Below, one piece after another: positions 1 through 7,609 of a DNA stretch of 35,672 bases (its first letter is position 1; each line of letters begins with the position of its first letter). The translations under genes were made by a program, and so were the position numbers. The DNA is from a virus. The stretch spans positions 1-35,672 of IMG/VR virus record IMGVR_UViG_3300025910_000023. One strand, 5' to 3'. Below the pieces are notes generated by a model. It saw only the letters and a list, made by a program, of their open reading frames with translations. It searched no databases and was not told the DNA's origin.

Positions 1-42
1 CTCGCGCGTTTGGTCCGAAGCCAATTGCCAGCGGAGTGATCG

Positions 43-306
43 ATGCCCCGTAAGTCAACAGGCGCCCGCGCCAAGGCATCCACGCTCGAAGCCGCCGCCA
101 ACGCCCTGATGACTAAGGCAACCGCCGTCGATACGCCGCTAACGCCCATCGAACAATCGCGGGTCATGAATTCCCTTGCAACGGTTCTTCAGAAGCTCGG
201 GAAGATAAACGACGAGTACGCCGAATGGGACGCGATGATCGATCGCATCCTGGCCGCGCTGAAGCCTTACCCGGAAGCGCTGCGCGCCGTTCGGGCGGTG
301 CTGTGA
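43..306 (+). CDS. Putative terminase small subunit
   Basis: An 87-residue, mostly helical, charged protein sits directly before the large terminase and overlaps its GTG start by four bases (GTGA). Small terminase subunits bind the packaging start site and load DNA onto the large subunit. The position and the C-terminal helical stretch ending LKPYPEALRAVRAVL fit that role. The ATG is preceded by GCGGAG at a usable distance. It is shorter than typical small terminases and I see no clear helix-turn-helix, so the assignment rests mainly on context. It could instead be an unrelated small head gene, with the true small subunit lying upstream of the window. Confidence 0.55.
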   Translation: MPRKSTGARAKASTLEAAANALMTKATAVDTPLTPIEQSRVMNSLATVLQKLGKINDEYAEWDAMIDRILAALKPYPEALRAVRAVL

Positions 307-1880
307 AAGGCACCGCCGGGCGTAAGACGGATTGGGAACGGTTTCGATCCGCGCAGCGTCGTAAGGTAGACGCCGCCCTCGAGGCCCAATCGGTGATCAC
401 CGGCCATGCTTGGCCGGCGCCCACGTACCAGACTGATCCGGTTCGGTTCGCGCGGGAATGCCTCCGCGTTCGGGACCCGAAGGATCCGTCGAAGCTAATC
501 CCGATCCGCCTGACGGGAAAGCAGGTCGACATCCTAAACGCCATCCGCGACCACAAGCGGGTTACGGTGTGCTCCGGGCACAAGGTCGGCAAGAGCATGA
601 CCGCTGCGATCATCGCGCTGTGGTTCTACTGCTCCTTCGATGATGCGCGCGTGATCATGTCCTCGACGACCGCCCGCCAGGTCGATGCGATCCTTTGGCG
701 CGAGGTTCGGCAGCTCTACACGCGCGCGGCGAAACCGATCGACGGGGAGCTACACGAGCTCGCGCGGTCCGGGCTCAAGTCCACCGACTTCCGGGAAATC
801 GTCGGCTTCACCGCTAAGGAAGCGGAAGCGGTCGCGGGCGTGTCGGGCGCGAATCTCCTCTACATCGTCGACGAAGCCTCCGGCGTCCCGGATCTGATCT
901 TCGAAGCCATCGAGGGGAACCGCGCCGGCGGCGCGCGCATCGCGCTGTTCAGCAACCCGACGCGGACGGAAGGAGAGTTCTTCCGGAGCCACTGTGACGA
1001 GCAGACGAAGAAGTTCTGGCACCAAATCCACGTGTCGAGCGAGGACGTGGTGAACGAAGGAATCCCCGGGCTGGCCGAGCAGGCATGGGTGGAACTCAAG
1101 CGCGAGGAATGGGGGGAGGACTCGCCGCTCTACAAGGTCCGCGTCAAGGGGGAATTCGTGCTGGGCGAGGACGGGAAGGTCCTCACGCTGCACGCGATCG
1201 GAGAAGCGCAGAATCGGTGGTACGAAACGACCGCGGAGGGTCGGCTCTACGTCGGGCTCGACCCCGCCGGCGACGGCGACGCGGGGGACGAATCGGTGTG
1301 GGCTGCCCGCCGGGGGAACAAGATCGTGGAGCTCCGCGCCCGGCGCGGGCAATCGGAGGACGCGCACGTCGCGCTCACCTTGCAATTCCTCCGCGACCTC
1401 CGCATCCCCCGGGAGCCGCCCCCGGTCGTCGTAGTGGACCGGGAGGGCGCGGTCGGCGCGCGGGTCTACGGCGCGCTCCGGGCCTACGCGGACGCCCACC
1501 CCGAGGCGTTCGAGCTCCTCCCGGTGCGCGCCAGCGACGCGGCGGTCCGCGAGCCGCGAATCTACGGGCGGCTCCGGGACGAGCTGTGGGCGAACCTCCG
1601 CCAGTGGTTGCGCGAGGGCGGGGCCATCCCGGAGGACGACAAGCTCGCGCGGGAGCTCCACGCGCCCGAGTGGACGAGTGACATCCGCGGCCGACAGAAG
1701 GTGACCGAGAAGAAGGAGCTCCGGAAAGCCCTCGGGCGCTCCCCGGACCGCGCCGACGCCGTAGCCCTGGCCGTGTGGGACTCGCCCGTCCTCGCCCCCG
1801 CAGCGGCGGGGGAACACGGCACCCCGGACGACCCGACCGATACCGCGGACGTGGATCGCACGTTCGACCCGTACACCTGA
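303..1880 (+). CDS. Phage terminase large subunit
   Basis: The 525-residue packaging motor has an N-terminal ATPase and a C-terminal RNase H-like nuclease. Walker A is SGHKVGKS (residues 91-98) and Walker B is LLYIVDE (185-191), with SNPTRTEGEF at 217-226 as the likely coupling segment. Nuclease acidic residues appear in YVGLDPAG (D320), VVVVDREG (D379) and PDRADAVALA (D482, D485). A longer open frame exists upstream, but GTG at 303 is preferred because it overlaps the preceding stop as GTGA. The length is normal for the family. It docks on the portal (3069-4565) and cuts and translocates the genome into the prohead. Confidence 0.95.
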   Translation: MKGTAGRKTDWERFRSAQRRKVDAALEAQSVITGHAWPAPTYQTDPVRFARECLRVRDPKDPSKLIPIRLTGKQVDILNAIRDHKRVTVCSGHKVGKSMTAAIIALWFYCSFDDARVIMSSTTARQVDAILWREVRQLYTRAAKPIDGELHELARSGLKSTDFREIVGFTAKEAEAVAGVSGANLLYIVDEASGVPDLIFEAIEGNRAGGARIALFSNPTRTEGEFFRSHCDEQTKKFWHQIHVSSEDVVNEGIPGLAEQAWVELKREEWGEDSPLYKVRVKGEFVLGEDGKVLTLHAIGEAQNRWYETTAEGRLYVGLDPAGDGDAGDESVWAARRGNKIVELRARRGQSEDAHVALTLQFLRDLRIPREPPPVVVVDREGAVGARVYGALRAYADAHPEAFELLPVRASDAAVREPRIYGRLRDELWANLRQWLREGGAIPEDDKLARELHAPEWTSDIRGRQKVTEKKELRKALGRSPDRADAVALAVWDSPVLAPAAAGEHGTPDDPTDTADVDRTFDPYT

Positions 1881-1890
1881 AAGGATCCCC

Positions 1891-2412
1891 ATGCCCCTAC
1901 GTTCCTCCGCGCCGACGATCGGCGCGATGGTCGGGAATGACATGCTCGATCGCGCCGACGCCCTCGTGGTGGAACTTCGCATCCGCCCCCGGCTTCGCGA
2001 AGATGCACGACAGACCGCCGTGCTGGCCCTGCTCGAGGGGCAGGACCCCGAGCGCGCCATTGCACGTTTTGTAGACGACGAACGCGCGTGCGGAATGACC
2101 GGTGGCGGCACGCGCCCGACGGTGTTGCGCCTCACGGAGGACGAATTAGCCCGCGCCGGTGCCGTCGCGGTGAGCGCGGAGGACCAATTGATCGAACGTG
2201 AGCGGAACGAAGAGCGCGCCGAGATCGCTGGCGCCGTGCTCGTCGGGTTGTCGAGGCGCGACCGGAAGATCGTGCGACTGACCGCGCAGGGGTGGACGCA
2301 GGCGGAGATCGCCGCCCATCTAGGAATGAGTCAGCAAGCCATAGCGAAGATACTCGCGAAGATCCAAACGAAGTCAAAGACATTGCTCCGCCGCGGTTGT
2401 GACGGCGGTTAG
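1891..2412 (+). CDS. Sigma-70 region 4-like helix-turn-helix protein
   Basis: The 173-residue protein has a C-terminal helix-turn-helix at about residues 119-160 (LSRRDRKIVRLTAQGWTQAE, then IAAHLGMSQQAIAKIL). This is the pattern of sigma-70 region 4 or LuxR-type DNA-binding domains. No region 2 is visible, so it is not a complete sigma factor. The N-terminal 110 residues are acidic and unassigned. An AAAGGA Shine-Dalgarno lies five bases before ATG. It sits between terminase and head genes, a place where some phages carry a late regulator or a small terminase-like DNA-binding protein, and both remain possible. A complete phage sigma factor lies at 31618, so the two may act in the same transcription programme (inference). 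Confidence 0.6.
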   Translation: MPLRSSAPTIGAMVGNDMLDRADALVVELRIRPRLREDARQTAVLALLEGQDPERAIARFVDDERACGMTGGGTRPTVLRLTEDELARAGAVAVSAEDQLIERERNEERAEIAGAVLVGLSRRDRKIVRLTAQGWTQAEIAAHLGMSQQAIAKILAKIQTKSKTLLRRGCDGG

Positions 2413-2422
2413 GAATAGGCAA

Positions 2423-2447
2423 GGGGACAGCGATCGGCGCTGTCCCC
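2423..2447 (+). promoter_or_regulatory. Perfect 10-bp hairpin before the head operon
   Basis: GGGGACAGCG (2423-2432) pairs perfectly with CGCTGTCCCC (2438-2447) around a five-base ATCGG loop. It lies between the stop at 2412 and the TTG start at 2458. There is no following T-run, so it is not a standard intrinsic terminator. The 3' arm ends just before the probable ribosome-binding bases AGAGG (2449-2453). Possible roles are transcript end protection or processing, partial attenuation, or control of translation of 2458. Confidence 0.5.
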
Positions 2448-2457
2448 CAGAGGCCTA

Positions 2458-2835
2458 TTGATCCCTGCCTTCGACACGACCCCGCTCCTTTCCAATCTGG
2501 TCACGGTCGCCTCGGGCGCAGCACAGGCCAACAACGCCGTGCTGGCCGGCGCGCAAGGTAAGACTACCTACCTGTCCGGGTTCATGATCACCGGGCTGGG
2601 TGCAACTAGCGCGTCCACAATCGTCGTCACGATCACCGGGCTCGTGGGTGGCGGCACCCCGGCGTTCCAGCTCTCGATCCCAGCCGGCGCAACGATCCTC
2701 ATCGCGCCGCTGGAATTCAAGCCGAATGTCCCGCTCCCGGCCAGCGGACAGAATCAAGCCATCACGGTCAACGTGCCCTCCTTCGGGGCGGGCAATACCG
2801 CGGCATGCGTCACCGCATACGGGTTCCAGACCTGA
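2458..2835 (+). CDS. Hypothetical head-module beta-rich protein
   Basis: The 125-residue protein starts at TTG with AGAGG four bases upstream. It is rich in Thr, Val, Gly and Ala with alternating hydrophobic residues (for example STIVVTITGLVGG), which suggests an all-beta fold. I see no signal peptide or catalytic motif. Its stop overlaps the next ATG by one base. Its position between terminase and portal, and its composition, suggest a small virion surface or decoration protein. I do not recognise a named family. Confidence 0.6.
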   Translation: MIPAFDTTPLLSNLVTVASGAAQANNAVLAGAQGKTTYLSGFMITGLGATSASTIVVTITGLVGGGTPAFQLSIPAGATILIAPLEFKPNVPLPASGQNQAITVNVPSFGAGNTAACVTAYGFQT

Positions 2836-3065
2836 TGGCCGCCACCGTCTACGAGCTCGCGTCTGATGAACGCCCTGCTGGCACCACCCGGGAATGGATC
2901 AACGTCAAGCAGGTCGTGGCGGTGTTCGTCTTCTTCGACGACACCAACTGGCGCTGCATTCTGATCGTCCACGAGATCGGGCAGCTTAGCGCCAGTTTCG
3001 CCACCCAGGCCGCGGCGGAAGCCCGCGCGGCTCTGTGGGTCCAGCGCATCGAGGACGCCAAGTAA
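2835..3065 (+). CDS. Small hypothetical head-module protein
   Basis: The 76-residue protein starts at an ATG overlapping the previous stop by one base. A further in-frame upstream ATG exists inside the preceding gene, but the coupled start is more plausible. It contains a hydrophobic beta-like centre (VKQVVAVFVFFDDTNWRCIL) followed by an Ala-rich helix. Three bases separate it from the portal start. I do not recognise its family. The context implies a packaging or portal-linked accessory role. Confidence 0.55.
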   Translation: MAATVYELASDERPAGTTREWINVKQVVAVFVFFDDTNWRCILIVHEIGQLSASFATQAAAEARAALWVQRIEDAK

Positions 3066-3068
3066 GCC

Positions 3069-4565
3069 TTGGGGATCTTCGCTCGGCTCGCTGCTTACGT
3101 CTCGCCCGCGCCGGCCAAGCCCGACGCGATCGAAATGGGTTCGCCCGCCGCACAGAAGCGGCGCAAGCGCACGAGCCCGCCCACCGTCGCGAAGACGCGG
3201 TGGTATCTCGCGGACCACGAGCATGCGATTCGCGTGGCCGACAGCGGCGACCTGTCCGCGGCCGCCCGCCTCTACCGGTCGTGCCGCCGCGACGGCGTGA
3301 TCCATGGGCTCCTGTCCACGCGAACCGGGGGGCTCGTGCGCATGCGCCGCAAGTTCTCCGGGGACGCGGAGGTCACCGGCGCCCTCGAGGGGCTCCGGGG
3401 GAATCGCACGCTGTTTGACGAGCTGTTCCCGAGCGCGGAGCTTGCGCTCCTCGCGGCCGACGGCATCTTCCTGGGCGTCGGTGTCGCGGAGCTCGTGCCC
3501 CAGGTCTCGGGGCGACCGGAGCTCCGGCGGCTGGAACCGGAGTTCCTCCGGTACCGAATCGACGAAGATCGTTGGTACTACAATTCGTACCACGAGGGGT
3601 ACATCCCCATTACGCCCGGCGATGGGCGTTGGGTCCTGCATTGCCCCGGCGGGAAGCAAGAGCCTTGGACGCACGGGCTGTGGGCGAGCCTTGGGCGCGC
3701 GTACATCGCAAAGGAGCACGCGCTGCTCCACCGCGAGAACTACAGCGCGAAGCTCGCGAACCCGGCGCGCGTAGCGGTCGCTCCGCAAGGCGCCACCGAG
3801 GGGCAAAAGCAATCCTGGTTCCAGAAGGTAATGGCGTGGGGGGTCAACACCGTTTTCGGGATGACGCCCGGCTACGACGTCAAGCTCCTCGAATCGAACG
3901 GCCGCGGATATGAGGTATTCAGCCAGACGATCGAGACCTCGAACAACGAGTTCATGATCGGGCTGGTCGGGCAGATCGTCACGGTCACCGGCGGGTCCGG
4001 CTTTTCCTCGAATGACCTGTACGCCACCGTCCGCGCCGACCTGATCGAGGAGACCGGGGACGCGCTCGCGTTCACGATCAACACCCAGGCGCTTCCCCCG
4101 TGGATCGGGCAAGCCTTCGGCGCCGGGCGCACCGCCGCGGTTGCATACGACACGACGCCCGCGAAGAACCTCAAGGCGGAAGCGGAGTCCCTGTCCGCCG
4201 CTGGCGCCGCAATCGACGACCTGTCCGCCGCGCTGAAGAAGCACGGGCTCCGCCTCGACGCCGCGACGGTCGCCGCGAAGTTCTCGGTCCCCGTCCTCGG
4301 GGACACGTCGGGCGACGGCGAACCCGACGCGAGCGGCGCGGTCGTGCCCGAGGAGCCCCTAGACAACGCGGCCGCGGCGTCGCTCGCGCAGCAAATGACC
4401 GCCCTTGCGGTGCCGCAATGCGAGCACGGCCGATCGAATCGGTGCTGGCTGTGCGGCGTCGAGCGCGAGCGCTCCGTCACGCGGGGGCCGGACGGGAAGC
4501 CCATGTGGACGGTTGCGTGGCGCCCGATCGGCGGGACACCTCCGGCGCTTCAGGTGGCGGCGTGA
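3069..4565 (+). CDS. Portal protein, Mu gp29-like (DUF935)
   Basis: The 498-residue protein has the length and order of DUF935 portals, the dodecameric ring through which DNA enters the head. Supporting features are the position after terminase and before the protease, and the motif run LEPEFLRYRIDEDRWYYN, then KEHALLHRENYSAKLANPAR and SNNEFMIGLVGQIVTVTGG. The start is TTG three bases after the previous stop, with a weak ribosome-binding site. An odd feature is the C-terminal C-x-H-x5-C-x2-C cluster (C451, H453, C459, C462), which looks like a small zinc-binding knuckle. The last 60 residues follow a low-complexity linker, so this tail is probably an add-on outside the ring core. Confidence 0.9.
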   Translation: MGIFARLAAYVSPAPAKPDAIEMGSPAAQKRRKRTSPPTVAKTRWYLADHEHAIRVADSGDLSAAARLYRSCRRDGVIHGLLSTRTGGLVRMRRKFSGDAEVTGALEGLRGNRTLFDELFPSAELALLAADGIFLGVGVAELVPQVSGRPELRRLEPEFLRYRIDEDRWYYNSYHEGYIPITPGDGRWVLHCPGGKQEPWTHGLWASLGRAYIAKEHALLHRENYSAKLANPARVAVAPQGATEGQKQSWFQKVMAWGVNTVFGMTPGYDVKLLESNGRGYEVFSQTIETSNNEFMIGLVGQIVTVTGGSGFSSNDLYATVRADLIEETGDALAFTINTQALPPWIGQAFGAGRTAAVAYDTTPAKNLKAEAESLSAAGAAIDDLSAALKKHGLRLDAATVAAKFSVPVLGDTSGDGEPDASGAVVPEEPLDNAAAASLAQQMTALAVPQCEHGRSNRCWLCGVERERSVTRGPDGKPMWTVAWRPIGGTPPALQVAA

Positions 4566-5668
4566 CGTATACCGTCCGCGCCTACACGTTCCAACCGAAG
4601 GAACCCCCGATCGAGATCAAGCTGTGGGACGCGGGCGCGAATGCGACCGACTACGGCGTGCATCTGTGGACGGAGCGCAGCATGCGCACGGTCGGCGGGA
4701 CGTACGAGGCCCGCGGGAACCTTCTTCAGCTCGATGTTGAACACAACGGCGCCGAGCCCGCGGACCCCGCCAATCCCCCGCCGACGGCGGGCTACGCGCG
4801 CCTCGAATTGCGCGCCGGCGAGCCTTGGCTTGTCTTCGACTGGTCAGCCTACGCCGTGGATCAGATTCGCTCGGGAATGAGGCGGTACCTATCGCCCGAA
4901 TACGAGGTTGACAAGGCGACGGGCGAGATCGTGCGTCTCGTTCGCGTCTCATTGGTCGGGGATCCGGCCACGCATAACGCACGGATACTCGCGGCCGCCG
5001 AGCGGATCCGCGCGATGGGAGGTTGCATGGATCCGAAACTGATTGCCGCTGCATTGGACGCGCTCGTCGCGGGAGACGAGGGCAAGTGCGCCGAGATCCT
5101 CAAGGGTCTCATTGCGCAGGCCGCGGGGGCCGGCGCGGCTCCGGCGGGCGGGGACGTTCCCGAAGCGGCCGCGGCTCCCGCGGCAGACATGCCGCCCGCG
5201 ATGGCGCCGGCGGCCGGCGGCGGTGACGCTCCGCCCGAGGAGGAGAAAGCCATGGCAGCTGCGAAGCCGTGCCCGGTCGCCGCGACCACACCGAAGCGGG
5301 ACCCGCTCGAGGACGTCAAGGCGCGCCTCGACTCGTTCGAGCGTGACGCCATTCTCGCGAAGCATGGCGCCAGGCTCACCGAGGGCCAACGCGTGTGGGC
5401 GTCGAGCCAGCCCGTCGCGGTCGTCAAGGGTCTCGTCGAGGCTTCGCCCGAGCCCGCGAAGTCGACGGCCACGAAGGCCGGCACCCGCGGCGCGACGGCC
5501 GGCGGCAAGGCAAGCGCCCTGCCCCCGGAGGAAAAGGCCGCGCTCGACGCGCGAATGGGGATCACGCGAATCGTGGCCGGCGTGAATCGCACGCCCACGC
5601 GCGTGACCTTCGGCGTCCTCACGCGCGACGACGCCGTGAAGATCCTCGCTTCCAGGAAGGTGGCTTGA
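4562..5668 (+). CDS. Prohead protease-scaffold, Mu I-like
   Basis: The 368-residue protein starts at GTG 4562 (GTGA overlap with the portal). The N-terminal ~155 residues match Mu I-like capsid maturation proteases: NLLQLDVEHN carries the likely catalytic His, and MRRYLSPEYEVD followed by TGEIVRLVRVSLVGDPATHN is the characteristic second block. The C-terminal half is Ala/Pro-rich linker plus helical, charged sequence, as expected for a scaffold. In Mu the same frame also gives the scaffold Z from an internal start, and an equivalent start is present here at 5027. The enzyme should cleave scaffold and capsid N-termini during prohead maturation. A longer open frame upstream (from 4100) is a shadow of the portal gene. 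Confidence 0.88.
   Translation: MTYTVRAYTFQPKEPPIEIKLWDAGANATDYGVHLWTERSMRTVGGTYEARGNLLQLDVEHNGAEPADPANPPPTAGYARLELRAGEPWLVFDWSAYAVDQIRSGMRRYLSPEYEVDKATGEIVRLVRVSLVGDPATHNARILAAAERIRAMGGCMDPKLIAAALDALVAGDEGKCAEILKGLIAQAAGAGAAPAGGDVPEAAAAPAADMPPAMAPAAGGGDAPPEEEKAMAAAKPCPVAATTPKRDPLEDVKARLDSFERDAILAKHGARLTEGQRVWASSQPVAVVKGLVEASPEPAKSTATKAGTRGATAGGKASALPPEEKAALDARMGITRIVAGVNRTPTRVTFGVLTRDDAVKILASRKVA
5017..5022 (+). promoter_or_regulatory. Internal Shine-Dalgarno for nested scaffold
   Basis: GGGAGG lies four bases before an in-frame ATG at 5027, inside the protease gene. It is a near-perfect anti-16S match and stronger than most sites in this window. Its position, at the protease/scaffold boundary, argues that it is functional. 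Confidence 0.7.
5027..5668 (+). CDS. Nested scaffold protein, Mu Z-like
   Basis: An in-frame internal start would give a 213-residue protein consisting only of the scaffold half: MDPKLIAAALDALVAGDEGK, an Ala/Pro/Gly linker, then charged helices (DVKARLDSFERDAILAKHGA). The expected role is to template capsid assembly and then be degraded by the full-length protease. The basis is the strong GGGAGG site and the known Mu I/Z and lambda C/Nu3 arrangement. A second in-frame ATG at 5252 is also preceded by AGGAGGAG, but that run encodes Glu codons and may be coincidental. Confidence 0.65.
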   Translation: MDPKLIAAALDALVAGDEGKCAEILKGLIAQAAGAGAAPAGGDVPEAAAAPAADMPPAMAPAAGGGDAPPEEEKAMAAAKPCPVAATTPKRDPLEDVKARLDSFERDAILAKHGARLTEGQRVWASSQPVAVVKGLVEASPEPAKSTATKAGTRGATAGGKASALPPEEKAALDARMGITRIVAGVNRTPTRVTFGVLTRDDAVKILASRKVA

Positions 5669-5669
5669 C

Positions 5670-6080
5670 ATGGGTGTGATGGCAAAGGACCGGCCAATCC
5701 GGACCGAATTCTGGGCCTACAAGCGCTACACGCTTGCGTCTGGAAAAAAGGCCTACAAGGGCGGAATCGCGGTCTACGACGAGTCGGCCGCGGCCGTGAT
5801 CCCGGGCGAGGCCCAGACGGATCTTTTCGTGCTCGGTCTTTTCGACGAGCAGGTCGACGCGACCTCCGCAGCGAAGCCGGTGAACGTCCAGCTGAAGAAG
5901 GAGGTTCGCATCCGGTGGTTCCCCAATGACGGAACGAACCCCGTGCTCGCGACCGATATCGGGAAGTCGGTCTACCTGGTCAACGATCAGGACGTCTCGA
6001 TTCTGTCAACCGGCCGATCCGTGATCGGTATCGCTTGGGCAATCGACACCGTTAAGGGTGTCGCCGTGGAGATGGTCTGA
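5670..6080 (+). CDS. Putative head decoration/stabilisation protein
   Basis: The 136-residue protein lies immediately before the major capsid protein, with AGGAAGG nine bases before ATG. The sequence has GGIAVYDESAAAVIPGEAQT, a conserved-looking central block and a final GIAWAIDTVKGVAVEMV. This resembles small beta-rich decoration or cement proteins (DUF2190-like in spirit) that bind the capsid lattice. An in-frame second ATG lies three codons on. The stop overlaps the capsid ATG by one base (TGATGG). Function is inferred from position and fold-like composition. Confidence 0.6.
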   Translation: MGVMAKDRPIRTEFWAYKRYTLASGKKAYKGGIAVYDESAAAVIPGEAQTDLFVLGLFDEQVDATSAAKPVNVQLKKEVRIRWFPNDGTNPVLATDIGKSVYLVNDQDVSILSTGRSVIGIAWAIDTVKGVAVEMV

Positions 6081-7135
6081 TGGGTGCTCTTACTCCGCAG
6101 TGGCTGATGGATTTCGAGAGCAACATGCAGTTGCTCACGGAAAGCGAATACGAGCGCCTGAGCTCCAATCTGTGGTGGTCCAAGTTCATGAAGACTCGGC
6201 CGAGCTCCACCAAGCGGGAGCTCGTGGCCTGGCTCCTGTCGACCGCGCAGATCGAATCGCGCGACGTCGGCGGGCAGATGCCATTCGAGGACATGGTGTC
6301 TCGCTACACCGAGTACACGAACCTCGACGCCGGCGCCGGCCTTCGGATGCGAAAGCAGCAGCTCGAAGACCTCGACGGGAACGGGCTCGACGTTGCTTCG
6401 CAATGGTCGCGCGACATCGGCGCCTACATGGCCTACTGGCCGCAAAAGCAGCTCGTCAACCTCATGAAGAACGGTGCGACCGCGGGGAACAACTCCTACG
6501 ACGGCGTGACCTACTTCAACAACGCGCACCTCTATCGCGACGACAATACCGCGACGTTCGCAAACATCTTCACCGGTGCCGCGGCCTCGACGCCCTCGAC
6601 CGATCCGAACGACGCCGGCTACCCCGGCGCGATCGTGCTGGACGAGTCGGTTTCGACCGACACCGCCCTGGTGAACCTGTCCAAGGCGTTCTCGTACATC
6701 CGTTCGATCAAGATGCCGAACCTTTCGGATCCCCGGTTCCTGAAGCCGGTTGCTCTGATCGGTCCGCCGCGCATGCAGAATCGGCTCGTTCAGCTGACGA
6801 GCGCGAAGTTCCTGGCCCAGGCCGCGGCAAGCGGCGGCGGCTCGGGAGATGTCGAGGCGGTGATCTCGGCTTGGGGTATGACCGCCCCCGTCATCGCGGA
6901 CGAGCTCGCGGGCTTCGAGTCGGACACCACGTGCTTCCTCGCGTGCGAGCAGATCTCGTCCAGCCAGCTCGGCGCGTTCGTCTACGTCGAGCGCGAGGCG
7001 TTCAAGATCGACTACTACGGCATGTTCGACGATGCGCAGCTCGCGCGAGCGCAGGAATTCGAGTGGCATTGCACCGGCCGAAACGTCGCCGGCTACGGCC
7101 ACCCCTTCCTGTTCTACAAGCTCAAGGCGACTTGA
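6080..7135 (+). CDS. Major capsid protein, Mu T-like
   Basis: The 351-residue protein occupies the capsid position after protease, scaffold and decoration genes. The sequence shows a Mu-like head subunit pattern: an early WWSKFMKTRPSSTKRE segment, RYTEYTNLDAGAGLRMRKQQ, then SRDIGAYMAYWPQKQLVNLM and SYDGVTYFNNAHL, ending in HCTGRNVAGYGHPFLFYKLK. It should adopt an HK97-type fold and build the icosahedral shell. The start is an ATG overlapping the upstream stop, which gives coupled expression of decoration and capsid proteins. I see no disruption. Confidence 0.88.
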   Translation: MGALTPQWLMDFESNMQLLTESEYERLSSNLWWSKFMKTRPSSTKRELVAWLLSTAQIESRDVGGQMPFEDMVSRYTEYTNLDAGAGLRMRKQQLEDLDGNGLDVASQWSRDIGAYMAYWPQKQLVNLMKNGATAGNNSYDGVTYFNNAHLYRDDNTATFANIFTGAAASTPSTDPNDAGYPGAIVLDESVSTDTALVNLSKAFSYIRSIKMPNLSDPRFLKPVALIGPPRMQNRLVQLTSAKFLAQAAASGGGSGDVEAVISAWGMTAPVIADELAGFESDTTCFLACEQISSSQLGAFVYVEREAFKIDYYGMFDDAQLARAQEFEWHCTGRNVAGYGHPFLFYKLKAT

Positions 7136-7609
7136 GTGGCGGCCTGGCTCGACCTCGCCGCGCTCAAGGCGCGGAGCATCATGCCGGGCGCCGATGTCGA
7201 CGCGCTCGAGGCGAGCGAGCCAGGCTTCGCAGTCAAGCGGTTGACGATTCGCCAGGCGTGGATCGGCGCGCGCCTGGCGAAGCGCTACGACCTGTCCTTC
7301 CCGGCCGGGGACATCCCTGAGATCGTCCTCGGCTGGCTTACCGCGCTCGTCACGCTCGACCTCTACTTGAAACGCGGGTGGAATCCGTCGAGCGAGCAGG
7401 ACGCGTTGATCGCGAAGGACGCGGAGACCGCCGCGACCGAGATCAAGGAAGCGGCCGACTCCGCCACGGGGCTGTTTGATCTGCCGCTGCGCGAGAGTGC
7501 ACCGGGGACGTCGGGCGTCGTGCGCGGCGGGCCGTTCGCGTACTCGGAAGCGTCGCCGTACGCCTGGACAGACGGGCAAGTCGACGACGCCTTGAGCGAG
7601 GACCGTTGA
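7136..7609 (+). CDS. Head-tail joining protein, Mu gp36-like (DUF1320-like)
   Basis: The 157-residue protein follows the capsid gene directly with GTG at 7136. Features resembling DUF1320/gp36 proteins are a helical N-terminus with repeated acidic turns, the block RQAWIGARLAKRYDLSFPAG, then a long helix (EQDALIAKDAETAATEIKEA) and an aromatic C-terminus. Such proteins complete the head-tail connector. The next gene begins inside its stop (TTGA). The assignment rests on position and pattern. Confidence 0.65.
   Translation: MAAWLDLAALKARSIMPGADVDALEASEPGFAVKRLTIRQAWIGARLAKRYDLSFPAGDIPEIVLGWLTALVTLDLYLKRGWNPSSEQDALIAKDAETAATEIKEAADSATGLFDLPLRESAPGTSGVVRGGPFAYSEASPYAWTDGQVDDALSEDR

Noticed and set aside
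750-2135. Long minus-strand open frame over terminase
   Set aside because: Shadow of the terminase gene in GC-rich DNA; composition is Arg/Pro/Gly-biased with no motif.
2754-4244. Long minus-strand open frame over the portal
   Set aside because: Antisense shadow; the plus-strand portal has clear family sequence.
5252-5668. Third nested start in the scaffold
   Set aside because: The AGGAGGAG run is explained by Glu codons; not enough to call a separate product.
5987-7579. Long minus-strand open frame over the capsid gene
   Set aside because: Antisense shadow of capsid and gp36-like genes.
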